From Ornithinimicrobium cerasi (lineage in GTDB: Bacteria > Actinomycetota > Actinomycetes > Actinomycetales > Dermatophilaceae), in assembly GCF_003702705.1 (NCBI RefSeq), contig NZ_QZMN01000011.1, forward strand, positions 1 to 64,000: a stretch of DNA of 64,000 nucleotides, read 5' to 3'. Under the pieces are notes generated by a model. It saw only the letters and a list, made by a program, of their open reading frames with translations. It searched no databases and was not told where the DNA came from. Shown here piece after piece: positions 17,050-26,920 of the stretch. Position 1 is the stretch's first letter. The number at the start of each line of letters is the position of its first letter. The position numbers and the translations under genes were made by a program.

Positions 17050-18266
17050 TGTCGCGGTTCAGCCAGTTCGGCAACGACCTGTACTCGGGCAGGCGCTCCT
17101 TCAACATCGTCGGGCGGCGCCGGTTCTGGTATGCCGTGTCCGCCGTCCTCGTCGTCGTGTCCCTGCTGGGGCTGTTCGGGCGCGGGCTCAACTTCGGCAT
17201 CGAGTTCAGCGGCGGCACCGAGCTGCGCGTGCTGGGGGTCTCGCAGATCGACGGCTACGAGCAGCGGGCGGGTGACCTGGTCGACGAGAACGTCCCCGAC
17301 CGGACCACCACGGTCACCCTCATCGGTGACGACACCGTGCGCGTCCAGACGGGGGAGATGGAGGCCGGCCAGGCCGAGGACCTCCGCGCCGACCTGGCGC
17401 AGGAGTTCTCGGTGCCCGTGGAGTCGGTCACCAGCTCCCTCGTCGGGCCGTCGTGGGGCGAGAGCGTCACCCAGCGCGCACTCATCGCCCTGGTGATCTT
17501 CCTCCTGCTGGTGACCGTCGTGCTGACGCTCTACTTCCGCACCTGGAAGATGGCGGCCGCCGCGCTGGTCGCCCTCATCCACGACGTCCTCTTCACCGTG
17601 GGGGTCTACGCGCTGCTCGGCATCGAGGTCTCGCCGGCCTCGGTCATCGGGTTCCTGACCATCCTCGGCTACTCGATCTACGACACGATCGTCGTGTTCG
17701 ACAAGGTCCGCGAGAACACCGAGCAGGCGCTCGACACGCACCGCGCCACCTACGGGGAGGCGGCGAACCAGGCGGTCAACCAGACCTTCGTGCGGTCGAT
17801 CAACACCTCGGTCGTCGCGCTGCTGCCCGTCCTCGTCATCCTCGTCATCGGCGTGACGCTCATCGGACCGGGCACGCTCGTCGACCTCGCCTGGGCCCTC
17901 TTCATCGGGATCGCGGTCGGCACCTTCTCCTCGATCTTCATCGCGACGCCGCTGCTCGTCCACCTCCGGGAGGGGGAGCCGGCGATCCGCAAGCACGACG
18001 CCACGGTGCTCAAGCGCCGGGCGCGGGGCGAGGCCAGAGCCGGGCGCCGCGCCGTCGATCAGCCGGAGGACGAGGTGGCGCACGACCCGTCCGTGGCCGG
18101 CGGCGACGTCGAGGATGTCGGGGACGCCGGGCAGCGGGAGACGGCCACGGTCGGCACCCCGGCCCCTGCCCGGCCGGCGCCGTCGACGGCCCCCCAGGGC
18201 CGGCCGCTGCACCCCTACGCCCAGCGCGGCCCGCGCAACCAGCCCCGGCGCAAGCCGCGCGGCTGA
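17049..18266 (+). CDS. secF: Protein translocase subunit SecF
   Basis: A 405-aa partner of SecD with six membrane helices. Helix 1 (FWYAVSAVLVVVSLLGLF) is followed by LNFGIEFSGGTELRV, and later ILGYSIYDTIVVFDKVREN and the C-terminal helix pair. About 100 residues at the C-terminus are a charged and Pro-rich cytoplasmic tail (ending PRRKPRG). It starts in a TGATG overlap with secD. Confidence 0.97.
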   Translation: MSRFSQFGNDLYSGRRSFNIVGRRRFWYAVSAVLVVVSLLGLFGRGLNFGIEFSGGTELRVLGVSQIDGYEQRAGDLVDENVPDRTTTVTLIGDDTVRVQTGEMEAGQAEDLRADLAQEFSVPVESVTSSLVGPSWGESVTQRALIALVIFLLLVTVVLTLYFRTWKMAAAALVALIHDVLFTVGVYALLGIEVSPASVIGFLTILGYSIYDTIVVFDKVRENTEQALDTHRATYGEAANQAVNQTFVRSINTSVVALLPVLVILVIGVTLIGPGTLVDLAWALFIGIAVGTFSSIFIATPLLVHLREGEPAIRKHDATVLKRRARGEARAGRRAVDQPEDEVAHDPSVAGGDVEDVGDAGQRETATVGTPAPARPAPSTAPQGRPLHPYAQRGPRNQPRRKPRG

Positions 18267-18293
18267 CCACCACCCGCAGGACGGCGCAGGACG

Positions 18294-18842
18294 ATGTCAC
18301 AGACCCCGGGGACCACCGACCTCACGCTCGCGCAGGACGTCGTGGCGGGGATGAGAGACATCCCGGACTTCCCGATCCACGGCGTCGTGTTCAAGGACTT
18401 CACCCCGATCCTGCTCGACCATGAGCTGCGGGACCGGATCGTGGCCGACACCGTGGCTCGGCAGCGCGGCAGGGTCGACGTGGTCGCCGGGATCGAGGCC
18501 CGCGGCTTCATCATCGGGGCGGTGATCGCCCACGAGCTGGGGGTGGGCTTCGTGCCGGTGCGCAAGGAGGGGAAGCTCCCCTCGGCCGTGCACAGCGTGT
18601 CCTACGCCCTGGAGTACGGCACCGCCACCCTGGAGATCCACCAGGACGCCGTCTCCAACGGGGAGCGGGTGCTCGTCGTCGACGACGTCCTCGCCACGGG
18701 CGGCACGCTCGCCGCGACCTGCGAGCTCGTCGAGAGCTGCGGCGCCAGCGTCGCGGCGATCGAGCTGGTGCTCGAGATCGGGGCGCTCCAGGGCCGGGCG
18801 AAGCTCGCCGGCTACGAGGTCCACTCGGTCGTCACCATCTAG
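18294..18842 (+). CDS. apt: Adenine phosphoribosyltransferase
   Basis: A 182-aa type I PRTase that salvages adenine to AMP with PRPP. The PRPP-binding motif [16 protein letters not shown] and the family segments [16 protein letters not shown] and [10 protein letters not shown] are intact. It follows secF after 27 bp and precedes rel, the usual actinobacterial order, which links purine salvage to the stringent-response gene. No sign of truncation. Confidence 0.97.
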   Translation: MSQTPGTTDLTLAQDVVAGMRDIPDFPIHGVVFKDFTPILLDHELRDRIVADTVARQRGRVDVVAGIEARGFIIGAVIAHELGVGFVPVRKEGKLPSAVHSVSYALEYGTATLEIHQDAVSNGERVLVVDDVLATGGTLAATCELVESCGASVAAIELVLEIGALQGRAKLAGYEVHSVVTI

Positions 18843-18871
18843 AGGCGGCCGGGCGACCCAGCGGGGACAAC

Positions 18872-18877
18872 TATCAT
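18872..18877 (+). promoter_or_regulatory. -10 box of leaderless rel
   Basis: TATCAT, 6 nt before ATG 18884. Confidence 0.55.
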
Positions 18878-18883
18878 CTGTCC

Positions 18884-21208
18884 ATGACCGACGCGGCCGC
18901 CTCCTCCAGCGCCCCCAGCAGGGTGGGCGGAGGCCTGCGCCCACGCTGGACCCGGCTGGGCACCGGTCGTCGGCCCTCCAGCACGCCGGCGCTGGAGCCG
19001 CTGCTGCGATCGGTCCGCGCGACCCACCCCAAGGCCGACGTGGCGCTCATCGAGCGTGCCTACGCCGTGGCCGAGGAGGCCCACTCCGGCCAGCGGCGCA
19101 AGAGCGGCGACGCCTACATCACACACCCCCTGGCCGTCGCCACCATCCTCGCCGAGCTGGGGATGACCCCCTCGACCATCGCCGCGGCCCTGCCCCACGA
19201 CACCGTGGAGGACACGTCATACTCCCTGGCGCAGCTGCGCACCGACTTCGGCGACGAGATCGCGATGCTGGTCGACGGGGTGACCAAGCTCGACAAGATG
19301 ACCTACGGCGACGCGGCGCAGGCCGAGACGGTGCGCAAGATGGTCGTGGCGATGGCGCGCGACATCCGGGTCCTCGTCATCAAGCTCGCCGACCGGCTGC
19401 ACAACGCCCGGACCTGGCGCTACGTCTCGGCCGAGTCGGCGGCCCGCAAGGCGCAGGAGACCCTCGAGATCTACGCTCCGCTGGCGCACCGGCTCGGGAT
19501 GAACACCATCAAGTGGGAGCTGGAGGACCTGTCCTTCGCCCAGCTCTACCCGAAGGTGTACGACGAGATCGTGCGGATGGTCGCGCAGCGTGCGCCGGCG
19601 CGCGAGGAGCTGCTCGCCGAGATCCGCGGGGAGATCAACGAGGAGCTGCGGGAGAGCAAGATCCGGGCCGCGGTGACCGGGCGCCCGAAGCACTACTACT
19701 CCGTCTACCAGAAGATGATCGTGCGCGGGCACGACTTCGACAAGATCTACGACCTGGTGGGCGTGCGCGTGCTCGTGGACTCGATCCAGGACTGCTACGC
19801 GGTGCTCGGCGCCATCCACAACCGGTGGAACCCGGTGCCGGGACGGTTCAAGGACTACATCGCGATGCCGAAGTTCAACATGTACCAGTCGCTGCACACG
19901 ACGGTCATGGGACCGCAGGGCAACCCGGTCGAGATCCAGATCCGCACCCACCAGATGCACCGCCGCGCGGAGTACGGCGTCGCAGCGCACTGGAAGTACA
20001 AGGAGCAGAGCCCCGACGGGACCAGGGCGAGCCCCGGCTCGGACGGGGGACCGGGAGCGCTGGAGGGTATGCAGTGGCTGCGCCAGCTCATCGACTGGCA
20101 GCAGGAGACCGCCGACCCGGGGGAGTTCCTCGACTCGCTCCGCTACGAGATGGGCGCGGCCGAGGTCTACGTCTTCACGCCCGGCGGTGACGTGCTCGCC
20201 CTGCCCGCGGGGGCGACGCCGGTCGACTTCGCCTACGCGGTCCACACCGAGGTGGGGCACAAGTGCGTCGGCGGACGGGTCAACGGCAAGCTGGTCCCGC
20301 TGGACTCCGAGCTGACCAACGGTGACGTCGTCGAGATCATCACGAGCAAGGCCGAGGACGCCGGGCCGAGCCGCGACTGGATGAGCTTCGTCAAGAGCGC
20401 GCGGGCCCGTAACAAGATCCGGCAGTGGTTCACCCGCGAGCGCCGCGAGGAGATGGTCGAGGCCGGCAAGGACCAGATCGCCCGGGTGCTGCGCAAGCAG
20501 AACGCGCCGCTGCAGCGGCTCATGTCGCACGACACGCTCAGCGCGGTCGGGGAGACGCTGGGCTACAAGGACATCGAGGGGCTGTACGCCGCGGTCGGCG
20601 AGGGGCACGTCTCGCCGCAGCACGTGGTCTCCCAGCTGCTGTCCACGGTCGGCGGCGACGACGGGGCCGAGGAGGATCTCGCGGAGGCCGTCCGGCCGCA
20701 ACGGGGCCGCGTCAAGCAGACCGATCCGGGCGTGACGGTCGTCGGCACGGACGACGTCTGGGTCAAGCTCGCCAAGTGCTGCACGCCCGTCCCGGGCGAC
20801 CCGATCATGGGCTTCGTCACCCACGGGCGCGGGGTCTCGGTCCACCGCACCGACTGCACCAACGCCCAGCAGCTGCAGCGGCACCCGGAGCGGATCATCC
20901 CGGTGGCCTGGGCGCCCTCGGCGAGCTCGCTCTTCCTGGTCAACATGCAGGTCGAGGCGCTCGACCGGCCGCGTCTGCTCTCCGACATCACCCGGGTGCT
21001 CTCCGACCAGCACGTGAACATCCTCTCGGCGGCCGTCCAGACGAACCGGGACCGGGTGGCGCTGAGCAAGTTCACCTTCGAGATGGCCGACCCCTCGCAC
21101 CTGGAGGCCGTGCTCCGCTCGGTGCGACGGGTCCCGGCCGTCCTGGACGCCTACCGGATCACCGGGACGACCCACACCGACCCCCACCGCCGGGAACGGC
21201 CCGCCTGA
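18884..21208 (+). CDS. rel: Bifunctional (p)ppGpp synthetase/hydrolase, Rel
   Basis: A 774-aa long RSH protein. The HD hydrolase domain (metal motif in PHDTVEDTS), the synthetase domain ([19 protein letters not shown]), TGS ([19 protein letters not shown]), a Cys-bearing region (KCCTPVPGD) and a C-terminal ACT/RRM domain follow in order. Both catalytic halves look intact, so it should make and degrade the alarmone, as the single Rel of actinobacteria does. A variable N-terminus of about 45 residues precedes the HD domain. ATG 18884 is 6 nt from TATCAT, so the mRNA may lack a leader. Confidence 0.98.
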   Translation: MTDAAASSSAPSRVGGGLRPRWTRLGTGRRPSSTPALEPLLRSVRATHPKADVALIERAYAVAEEAHSGQRRKSGDAYITHPLAVATILAELGMTPSTIAAALPHDTVEDTSYSLAQLRTDFGDEIAMLVDGVTKLDKMTYGDAAQAETVRKMVVAMARDIRVLVIKLADRLHNARTWRYVSAESAARKAQETLEIYAPLAHRLGMNTIKWELEDLSFAQLYPKVYDEIVRMVAQRAPAREELLAEIRGEINEELRESKIRAAVTGRPKHYYSVYQKMIVRGHDFDKIYDLVGVRVLVDSIQDCYAVLGAIHNRWNPVPGRFKDYIAMPKFNMYQSLHTTVMGPQGNPVEIQIRTHQMHRRAEYGVAAHWKYKEQSPDGTRASPGSDGGPGALEGMQWLRQLIDWQQETADPGEFLDSLRYEMGAAEVYVFTPGGDVLALPAGATPVDFAYAVHTEVGHKCVGGRVNGKLVPLDSELTNGDVVEIITSKAEDAGPSRDWMSFVKSARARNKIRQWFTRERREEMVEAGKDQIARVLRKQNAPLQRLMSHDTLSAVGETLGYKDIEGLYAAVGEGHVSPQHVVSQLLSTVGGDDGAEEDLAEAVRPQRGRVKQTDPGVTVVGTDDVWVKLAKCCTPVPGDPIMGFVTHGRGVSVHRTDCTNAQQLQRHPERIIPVAWAPSASSLFLVNMQVEALDRPRLLSDITRVLSDQHVNILSAAVQTNRDRVALSKFTFEMADPSHLEAVLRSVRRVPAVLDAYRITGTTHTDPHRRERPA

Positions 21209-21224
21209 GCGGCGCGCGACCGCC

Positions 21225-22556
21225 CTACGCGGGGGCCAGGAAGGCGGCGAGGGCGGCGGCGTAGGCCGCCTGGTCCAGGGTGCCGCAGATCTCGCGGGTC
21301 GAGTGCATCGAGAGCACAGGCGCCCCGAAGTCCACGGTCGTCGCCCCCGTCAGCGCCGCCGTCATCGGTCCCACCGTGGACCCGCACGGCAGGTCGGAGC
21401 GGGTCACGAACGTCTGCATCGGCACCCCCGCCTGCTCGCACGCGAGCGCGAACGCCGCCGCCCCGAGCGCGTCCGTCGCGTAGCGCAGGTTGGCGTTGAC
21501 CTTCAGCACCGGCCCGGCGTTCATGAGGATCGGGTGCTCCGGCTCGTGCCGCTCGGCATAGTTGGGGTGCGTCGCGTGCGCCATGTCCCCGGACGCGACG
21601 ACCGTCCCGGCCAGGGCCCGCCAGTAGTCGTCCCGGGTGCCGCCCGCCGCGAGGACGATCCGTTCCAGCCAGGCCGGCAGGAAGGTCGACTGCGCGCCGC
21701 GCTCCGACGTGCTCCCGACCTCCTCGTGGTCGAAGAGCACGATGACCGGTACGCACGGAGTGGGCGACGGGTTGTCGACAGCCTCGAGCAGGGCCCGCAC
21801 CACGGCGTAGGAGGTGGCGAGGTTGTCCAGGCGTGCCGAGGCGAGGAGATCACCGTCCGGCCCGATCCGCCGTGCCGGCGTGAGGTCGTGGGTCATCGCG
21901 TCGAAACCCAGCACGTCGGCGGCGTCGACGTCGATCTGCTCGCCGAGCCAGGACCGGAACGTCCGCCGCGCGCCCGTCTCCAGACCCAACCCCCAGTGCG
22001 GGGCGAGGTGGGCCTGGTCGTTGAGCTGCAGACCCTCGGTCCGCACCGTGCGGTCCAGGTGGATGGCGAGCTGGGAGACCCGCAGCAGTGGCTCGTCGAC
22101 CCGCCACAGACGCTGCCCTACGCCCCCCGGCGCCCGGGCGTCCCGCACCGCCACCCGCCCGGACAGCCCGAGGTCGCGGTCCAGCCAGGAGTTGGTCAGC
22201 GCCCCGCCGTAGACCTCCACGCCGAGCATCTGCCACCCCGCGCGCGCCCAGTCCGGGCGCGGCTTGATCCGCAGGTTGGGGGAGTCCGTGTGCGCACCGA
22301 CGACCCGGTATGGCGTGTGCGGGGACCTCGCGTCCCCCACCTCCGCGGTGGACCAGGCGAGCAGGGAACCACCGCGCCGGACGACGTAGCGTCCGGGCCC
22401 CGACGGGGTGGGGTCGGTCTCCGCGATCTCGGTGAACCCCGCCGCGGTCAGCAGTGCTGCGGCGCTGTCGACGGCGTGGAACGGCGACGGGGACGCGTCG
22501 AGGTAGGTGCAGAGCCCCGCGGCGACCTCCGTGACCGACGTGGCCAGCGCTGCCAT
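21225..22556 (-). CDS. apeB: M18-family metalloaminopeptidase
   Basis: A 443-aa aspartyl-aminopeptidase-like enzyme of the M18 (ApeB/DNPEP) family, cytosolic and probably acting on acidic N-terminal residues. The metal site motifs are seen in VVGAHTDSPNLRIKP, in VILFDHEEVGS and near the C-terminus in MHSTREICG. Its ATG overlaps the stop of the upstream DUF349 gene (TGATG on the minus strand), so both are made from one transcript. Convergent with rel; 16 bp separate the stops. Confidence 0.92.
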   Translation of the reverse strand: MAALATSVTEVAAGLCTYLDASPSPFHAVDSAAALLTAAGFTEIAETDPTPSGPGRYVVRRGGSLLAWSTAEVGDARSPHTPYRVVGAHTDSPNLRIKPRPDWARAGWQMLGVEVYGGALTNSWLDRDLGLSGRVAVRDARAPGGVGQRLWRVDEPLLRVSQLAIHLDRTVRTEGLQLNDQAHLAPHWGLGLETGARRTFRSWLGEQIDVDAADVLGFDAMTHDLTPARRIGPDGDLLASARLDNLATSYAVVRALLEAVDNPSPTPCVPVIVLFDHEEVGSTSERGAQSTFLPAWLERIVLAAGGTRDDYWRALAGTVVASGDMAHATHPNYAERHEPEHPILMNAGPVLKVNANLRYATDALGAAAFALACEQAGVPMQTFVTRSDLPCGSTVGPMTAALTGATTVDFGAPVLSMHSTREICGTLDQAAYAAALAAFLAPA

Positions 22557-24460
22557 CAGCTGAGCGTGCCGCGGGCCGAGTCGAGCCAGAGCTTCTTCGT
22601 CGCGAGCTCGGACTCCAGCGTCGCGACCCGCCGCTCGTCACCGGCCGCGCGCGCGGCGGCCAGGTCGGACTCCAGGCCCTGCACCTGACGCTCGAGCTGC
22701 TGCACCATCGACGTGGCCCGGGCCGTCAGCTCGGGGTCGGCCCGGTTCCACTGCTTGTCCTCCAGGTCGCGGACCTGCTGCTCCACCGCCCGCAGCCTGC
22801 CCTCCACGCGGCGGATGTCCGCCCGCGGCACCTTCCCTGCCGCGTCCCAGCGGTCCTGGATCCGCCGCAGCTCGGCCTTGGCGGCCTCGAGGTTCTTCTC
22901 GTCGATCCTCAGCGCCTCCGCCTGGGTGAGCAGCTCCTCCTTGACCTTGAGGTTCTCGACGTACTCCGCCTCCTCGGCGGCCACCACCGCGTCCTTGGCG
23001 TCGAAGAACGCGTCCTGCGCCGTCTTGAACCGGCGCCAGAGGGCGTCGTCGTCCGTCCGGGACGCCCGCCCGGCGCGCTTCCAGTCCTGCATGAGCCGCT
23101 TGAAGGCACCCGCGGTCGGGCCCCAGTCCTTGCTGGTCGCGAGGGCCTCGGCCTCCTTGACGAGCTTCTCCTTGACCGACCTGGCCTGCCCGTGCTCCTC
23201 GTCCAGGCGGGCGAACCACACCTTGCGCGCCTTGTCGAAGGTGGTGCGGGCGGCGCTGAACCGCTTCCACAGCTCGCCCTCGACGTCCTTGTCCAGCCGC
23301 GGGCCGGAGCGCTGGTGCGCCTTCCACTCGTCCAGCAGCTCGCGCACGCGGGCGCTGGCCTGCTTCCACTGCATGGCGGCGGGCTCGGTCGCCGCGAGAC
23401 CCTCGGCCTCGACGACGAGCGTCTCCCGCTGCGCCGTCGCCGCCACCTTCGCGGCAGCTCGCTGCTCGGCCTCGGCCGCGGACCGGGCGGCGATGGAGGC
23501 CTTCAGCGAGGCCACCGTCGCCTCGAGGGCGGCGATGTCCCCGACCACGTGCGCCTCACCGATCTGCTCGGTGAGGTGGGCCAACGACTGCCGGGCGTCG
23601 TGCGCCGACACGTCGGTGTGCGCCACCCGCTGCGCGAGGAGGTCAGCGGCGGCGACGAGCTCGTCATACTTGCGCGCGAAGTAGGCCAGGGCCTCCTCGG
23701 GCGGAGCGTCCGGGTAGGACCCCACGGCGCGCTCGCTCCCGTCTGCGGCGATGACGTAGACGGTTCCGTCCTCGCCCACGCGGCCGTGCCGGACGGACTC
23801 GCTCGGTGTCGAGGGGACGGGGGCCGGCGGCGTCGCGGACGAGGCGTCCGAGGGCGCCGGTCGCGGGGCGACGGGCTTCCGGCTGGCGAACATCGCCGGC
23901 GAGGGGCCGGGTCGCCGCGGCGGGGACGGTGCGGGCACCGGCTCGGGTGCCGCCTGCTGCCGCACCTGCTCAGGCTCCGCCGGCTCCTGCTCCTGCTCGG
24001 GCTCGGCGGAGACGGCCACGTCAGCGACGTCGGGGTCGGGGACGACGACAGCCTCAGCTGTGTCGGGCTCGGGGACGACGACAGCCTCAGCTGTGTCGGG
24101 CTCGGGGACGACGACAGCCTCAGCTGTGTCGGGCTCGGGGACGACGACAGCCTCAGCTGTGTCGGGCTCGGGGACGACGACAGCCTCAGCTGTGTCGGGC
24201 TCGGGGACGACGACAGCCTCAGCGGCGTCGGGCTCGGGAGCCCTGTCCTCCTCCGGCTGCTCCTGCGCGGGCTCGGGGACGGCCGTTACCTCCTCCGGCT
24301 GCGGCGCGGTCGCCTCCGCCCCGAGGTCGTCGGCGACCTCCGGCGCGGGCCCTGCCGAGACGTCGGTCGTGGCACCCTCCGGCACAAGCTCTGCCGTGAC
24401 GTCGGTCGTGGCATCCTCCGGCTCGGGACGGCTGGTGTTCTGCTCGGGCTGCTCGGACAC
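22556..24460 (-). CDS. DUF349-repeat coiled-coil protein with tandem-repeat N-terminus
   Basis: A 634-aa acidic protein. The first about 240 residues are Pro/Glu/Val-rich and contain six 11-residue units of the type PEPDTAEAVVV. The rest is a long helical region with several DUF349 units (W-K-x-AGR/W-x-RF patterns such as DWKRAGRASRTDDDALWRRFK). Function is unknown; the family is common next to rel or hisS in actinobacteria. GTG 24460 is chosen because GAGAGAGG precedes it and the residues above it look untranslated. The DNA-level repeat implies a length polymorphism between strains. Confidence 0.85.
   Translation of the reverse strand: MSEQPEQNTSRPEPEDATTDVTAELVPEGATTDVSAGPAPEVADDLGAEATAPQPEEVTAVPEPAQEQPEEDRAPEPDAAEAVVVPEPDTAEAVVVPEPDTAEAVVVPEPDTAEAVVVPEPDTAEAVVVPEPDTAEAVVVPDPDVADVAVSAEPEQEQEPAEPEQVRQQAAPEPVPAPSPPRRPGPSPAMFASRKPVAPRPAPSDASSATPPAPVPSTPSESVRHGRVGEDGTVYVIAADGSERAVGSYPDAPPEEALAYFARKYDELVAAADLLAQRVAHTDVSAHDARQSLAHLTEQIGEAHVVGDIAALEATVASLKASIAARSAAEAEQRAAAKVAATAQRETLVVEAEGLAATEPAAMQWKQASARVRELLDEWKAHQRSGPRLDKDVEGELWKRFSAARTTFDKARKVWFARLDEEHGQARSVKEKLVKEAEALATSKDWGPTAGAFKRLMQDWKRAGRASRTDDDALWRRFKTAQDAFFDAKDAVVAAEEAEYVENLKVKEELLTQAEALRIDEKNLEAAKAELRRIQDRWDAAGKVPRADIRRVEGRLRAVEQQVRDLEDKQWNRADPELTARATSMVQQLERQVQGLESDLAAARAAGDERRVATLESELATKKLWLDSARGTLS
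24041..24238 (-). repeat. Six tandem copies of a 33-bp unit inside the DUF349 gene
   Basis: Copies start at 24041, 24074, 24107, 24140, 24173 and 24206. The first five appear identical; the sixth differs only where TGTGTC becomes GGCGTC (Thr to Ala). 33 bp keeps the frame, so gain or loss of units changes protein length without a frameshift. Near-identity at synonymous sites suggests recent expansion. Confidence 0.95.
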
Positions 24461-24552
24461 GACGGGTTGGCCTCTCTCGACCGCGAGCGCGACCATCGGG
24501 GTCACCTCGACAAGGGCATGAATTCCCCGAGCCTACCCAACGCCTCCCGGCA

Positions 24553-24558
24553 TAGGCT
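24553..24558 (+). promoter_or_regulatory. -10 box of leaderless MBL gene
   Basis: TAGGCT, 6 nt before ATG 24565. Confidence 0.6.
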
Positions 24559-24564
24559 GCCCGC

Positions 24565-25257
24565 ATGTTCGTGCGCAGCATCGTCGCCGACGCGTTCGGC
24601 ACCAACTGCTATGTCGTCGCGCCCGAGGAGGGCGAGGAGTGCGTCCTCGTGGACCCCGGTTTCGGGGTGGTCGAGCGGGTCCGGGAGGTGCTGGCGCAGC
24701 ACCGGCTGCGACCCGCGGCCGTGCTCCTCACCCACGGTCACCTCGACCACGTCTACTCGGTGACCCCGGTGTGCGGCGGCACCACGGCCGCCTACATCCA
24801 CGGTGACGACGCCTATCGCCTCAAGGACCCGGTCAGCCTCCTCACCGCACCGGTGCGCCTGGCGCTCGAGCAGCAGTTCGGCCGGGTCTCGACGTGGACC
24901 GAGCCGGAGCGGGTGGTGCACGTGCGTGACCGGGAGGTCCTCGAGCTGGCCGGCCTCCAGGTCGAGATCGCGCACGCTCCGGGTCACACCGAGGGGTCGG
25001 TCCTGTTCAGCCTGCCCGCGCTTCCCCACGGCCTCGCCTCGGACGAGCTGGACCGCACCGTCCTCTCCGGGGACGTCCTCTTCGCGGGCTCCATCGGCCG
25101 CACCGACCTGCCCGGGGGCGACCACGCCGCGATGGAGCGATCGTTGCGCGACGTGGTGATGCCGCTGGCCGACTCGTCCCTGGTCCTGCCCGGCCACGGA
25201 CCCGCGACGACGATGGCCCGCGAGCGGCGGACCAACCCCTACCTCCTCGCGCTCTGA
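24565..25257 (+). CDS. MBL-fold metallohydrolase (glyoxalase II-like)
   Basis: A 230-aa metallo-beta-lactamase-fold hydrolase. The metal motif THGHLDH is followed by [24 protein letters not shown] and PGHGPATT, all four metal-binding regions of the glyoxalase II-like group. Substrate unknown; the position next to hisS is conserved in actinobacteria (Rv2581c type). ATG 24565 lies 6 nt from TAGGCT. It is divergent from the DUF349 gene. Confidence 0.92.
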   Translation: MFVRSIVADAFGTNCYVVAPEEGEECVLVDPGFGVVERVREVLAQHRLRPAAVLLTHGHLDHVYSVTPVCGGTTAAYIHGDDAYRLKDPVSLLTAPVRLALEQQFGRVSTWTEPERVVHVRDREVLELAGLQVEIAHAPGHTEGSVLFSLPALPHGLASDELDRTVLSGDVLFAGSIGRTDLPGGDHAAMERSLRDVVMPLADSSLVLPGHGPATTMARERRTNPYLLAL

Positions 25258-25306
25258 CCCCGCCGGAGGGCCCGGGCGGGCGGGCGGGCGCCCATCAGCC
25301 CCGACG

Positions 25307-25312
25307 TAGACT
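25307..25312 (+). promoter_or_regulatory. -10 box of leaderless hisS
   Basis: TAGACT, 7 nt before GTG 25320. Confidence 0.6.
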
Positions 25313-25319
25313 GCCCGGC

Positions 25320-26738
25320 GTGATCACCCCCCGCACGCCGTCCGGAACCTTCGAGCTGCTGCCCCCGGAGCAGATCGCCTTCCAACGGATGCTGGACGCC
25401 ATCCGCGCCGGCTACGAGCGGTTCGGGTTCCTCCCGGTCGAGACGCCGGTCTTCGAGCGCAGCGAGGTGCTGCTGACCAAGACCGGCGGCGAGACCGAGC
25501 GCCAGGTCTACTTCGTGCAGTCCACCGGTGCGCTCGAGAAGGCGCGCGACGCGGCCGGTGAGGGGGACGCGGAGGGCGAGGAGGCGGCATACCCCGAGCT
25601 CGCCCTGCGCTTCGACCTGACGGTGCCGCTGGCCCGCTACGTCGCCGAGCACGAGCACCAGCTGACCTTCCCGTTCCGCCGCTACCAGATGCAGCGGGTC
25701 TACCGCGGGGAGCGGCCCCAGCGGGGGCGGTTCCGCGAGTTCTACCAGTGCGACGTCGACATCATCGGCAAGGACGAGCTGTCGGTCCGCCACGACGCCG
25801 AGTGCCCGGCGATCATCCACGCGATCTTCACCGACCTGGCCATCGGCGCGTTCACGATCCAGGTCAACAACCGCAAGCTCCTGCGCGGGTTCTACGAGGA
25901 CCTCGGGATCGTGGACGGCGAGCAGCAGGCGGCGGTCCTGCGCGAGGTCGACAAGCTGGACAAGCGCGGCGAGGAATACCTGCGCACGACGCTGACCGGT
26001 GAGGACTTCGGGCTCGCGGAGGACGTCGTCGAGCAGATCCTCTCCTTCGTGCAGGTGCGCTCCACCGGGCACGACGACGCCCTCGCGCGGCTCGCCGCGG
26101 TCGAGGCGGCGTCGCGGGGGAGCCAGGCGCTGGCCGAGGGGGTCGCCGAGCTGCGTGAGGTGCTCACGCTGGTGCGGGCGCTCGGCGTGCCGGAGCAGGA
26201 CTACCGCCTCAACTTCTCGATCGCCCGCGGCCTGGACTACTACACGGGGACGGTCTACGAGACCGTCCTGGACGACCACCCCGAGATCGGGTCGATCTGC
26301 AGCGGCGGCCGCTACGACAACCTCGCGGGGCAGTACACCCGGTCCCGGCTGCCGGGCGTCGGGATCTCGATCGGGCTGTCCCGGCTGTTCTGGCAGCTGC
26401 GCGAGGCGGGCATCCTGCAAGCCTCGACGGCTCGCTCGACCGTGCAGGTGCTCGTCCCCCAGGTGGACGCCGCGCTGCTCGACGACCAGCTGGCGCTGGC
26501 CTCGCACCTGCGCCACGGCGGGATCAACACCGAGGCGGTGCTCGACGGGGGCAAGCTCGGCAAGCAGCTGCGGTATGCCGACCGCGCTGGGATCCGCTTC
26601 GTCGCGATCCTGGGGCCGCAGGAGGTGGGCGAGGGCACCGTGACGATCAAGGACCTGCGCCGACAGGACCAGTTCACCGTGCCCCGGGCCGAGGTCGTGG
26701 CGGCGCTGCGTGTGGAGCTCGCCCAGCCCGAGGTCTGA
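25320..26738 (+). CDS. hisS: Histidine--tRNA ligase
   Basis: A 472-aa class II HisRS. Motif 2 lies in [19 protein letters not shown], the histidine-specific loop is [13 protein letters not shown], motif 3 surrounds [12 protein letters not shown], and a C-terminal anticodon-binding domain begins near residue 375 (VQVLVPQVD). A Glu/Gly/Ala-rich insert near residues 78-95 is not part of the core. GTG 25320 is 7 nt from TAGACT. No T-box or leader peptide precedes it. Confidence 0.97.
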   Translation: MITPRTPSGTFELLPPEQIAFQRMLDAIRAGYERFGFLPVETPVFERSEVLLTKTGGETERQVYFVQSTGALEKARDAAGEGDAEGEEAAYPELALRFDLTVPLARYVAEHEHQLTFPFRRYQMQRVYRGERPQRGRFREFYQCDVDIIGKDELSVRHDAECPAIIHAIFTDLAIGAFTIQVNNRKLLRGFYEDLGIVDGEQQAAVLREVDKLDKRGEEYLRTTLTGEDFGLAEDVVEQILSFVQVRSTGHDDALARLAAVEAASRGSQALAEGVAELREVLTLVRALGVPEQDYRLNFSIARGLDYYTGTVYETVLDDHPEIGSICSGGRYDNLAGQYTRSRLPGVGISIGLSRLFWQLREAGILQASTARSTVQVLVPQVDAALLDDQLALASHLRHGGINTEAVLDGGKLGKQLRYADRAGIRFVAILGPQEVGEGTVTIKDLRRQDQFTVPRAEVVAALRVELAQPEV

Positions 26739-26762
26739 GCCTGCGGCACACGCCCCCGACCG

Positions 26763-26837
26763 CCGACTCACAGGCGCGAAACCTGCGGAACGGCGGATGC
26801 ATCTGGCCGGATGAAGGGCTCAACGCCTGTGAGTCGG
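26763..26837. repeat. 14-bp inverted repeat with structured 47-nt spacer
   Basis: CCGACTCACAGGCG (26763-26776) and CGCCTGTGAGTCGG (26824-26837) are perfect complements. The spacer holds a smaller near-palindrome (ATCTGGCCGGAT) and the palindrome GATGCATC. It lies between the convergent hisS and cyclophilin genes, so it could be a bidirectional terminator, a REP-like element or a small structured RNA. No T-tract follows either arm. Confidence 0.75.
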
Positions 26838-26919
26838 GGTGGGGGCGTCGGGGGTGGCGGCGTCGGGGGTGGCGGCGTCGGGGTGGGGGCGTCGGGGGGT
26901 GAGGGCGTCGAGGGTGGGG
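26836..26919 (+). repeat. G-run-rich degenerate tandem repeat
   Basis: At least five imperfect units ending GGCGTC, separated by runs of 4-6 G, follow directly after the inverted repeat. The plus strand has more than enough G-runs for a G-quadruplex. It ends 1 nt before the cyclophilin stop codon. Confidence 0.7.
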
Positions 26920-26920
26920 C

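Noticed and set aside
24041-24238. CRISPR-like regular repeats
   Set aside because: The repeats are direct and contiguous, with no spacers, and are in frame inside a gene.
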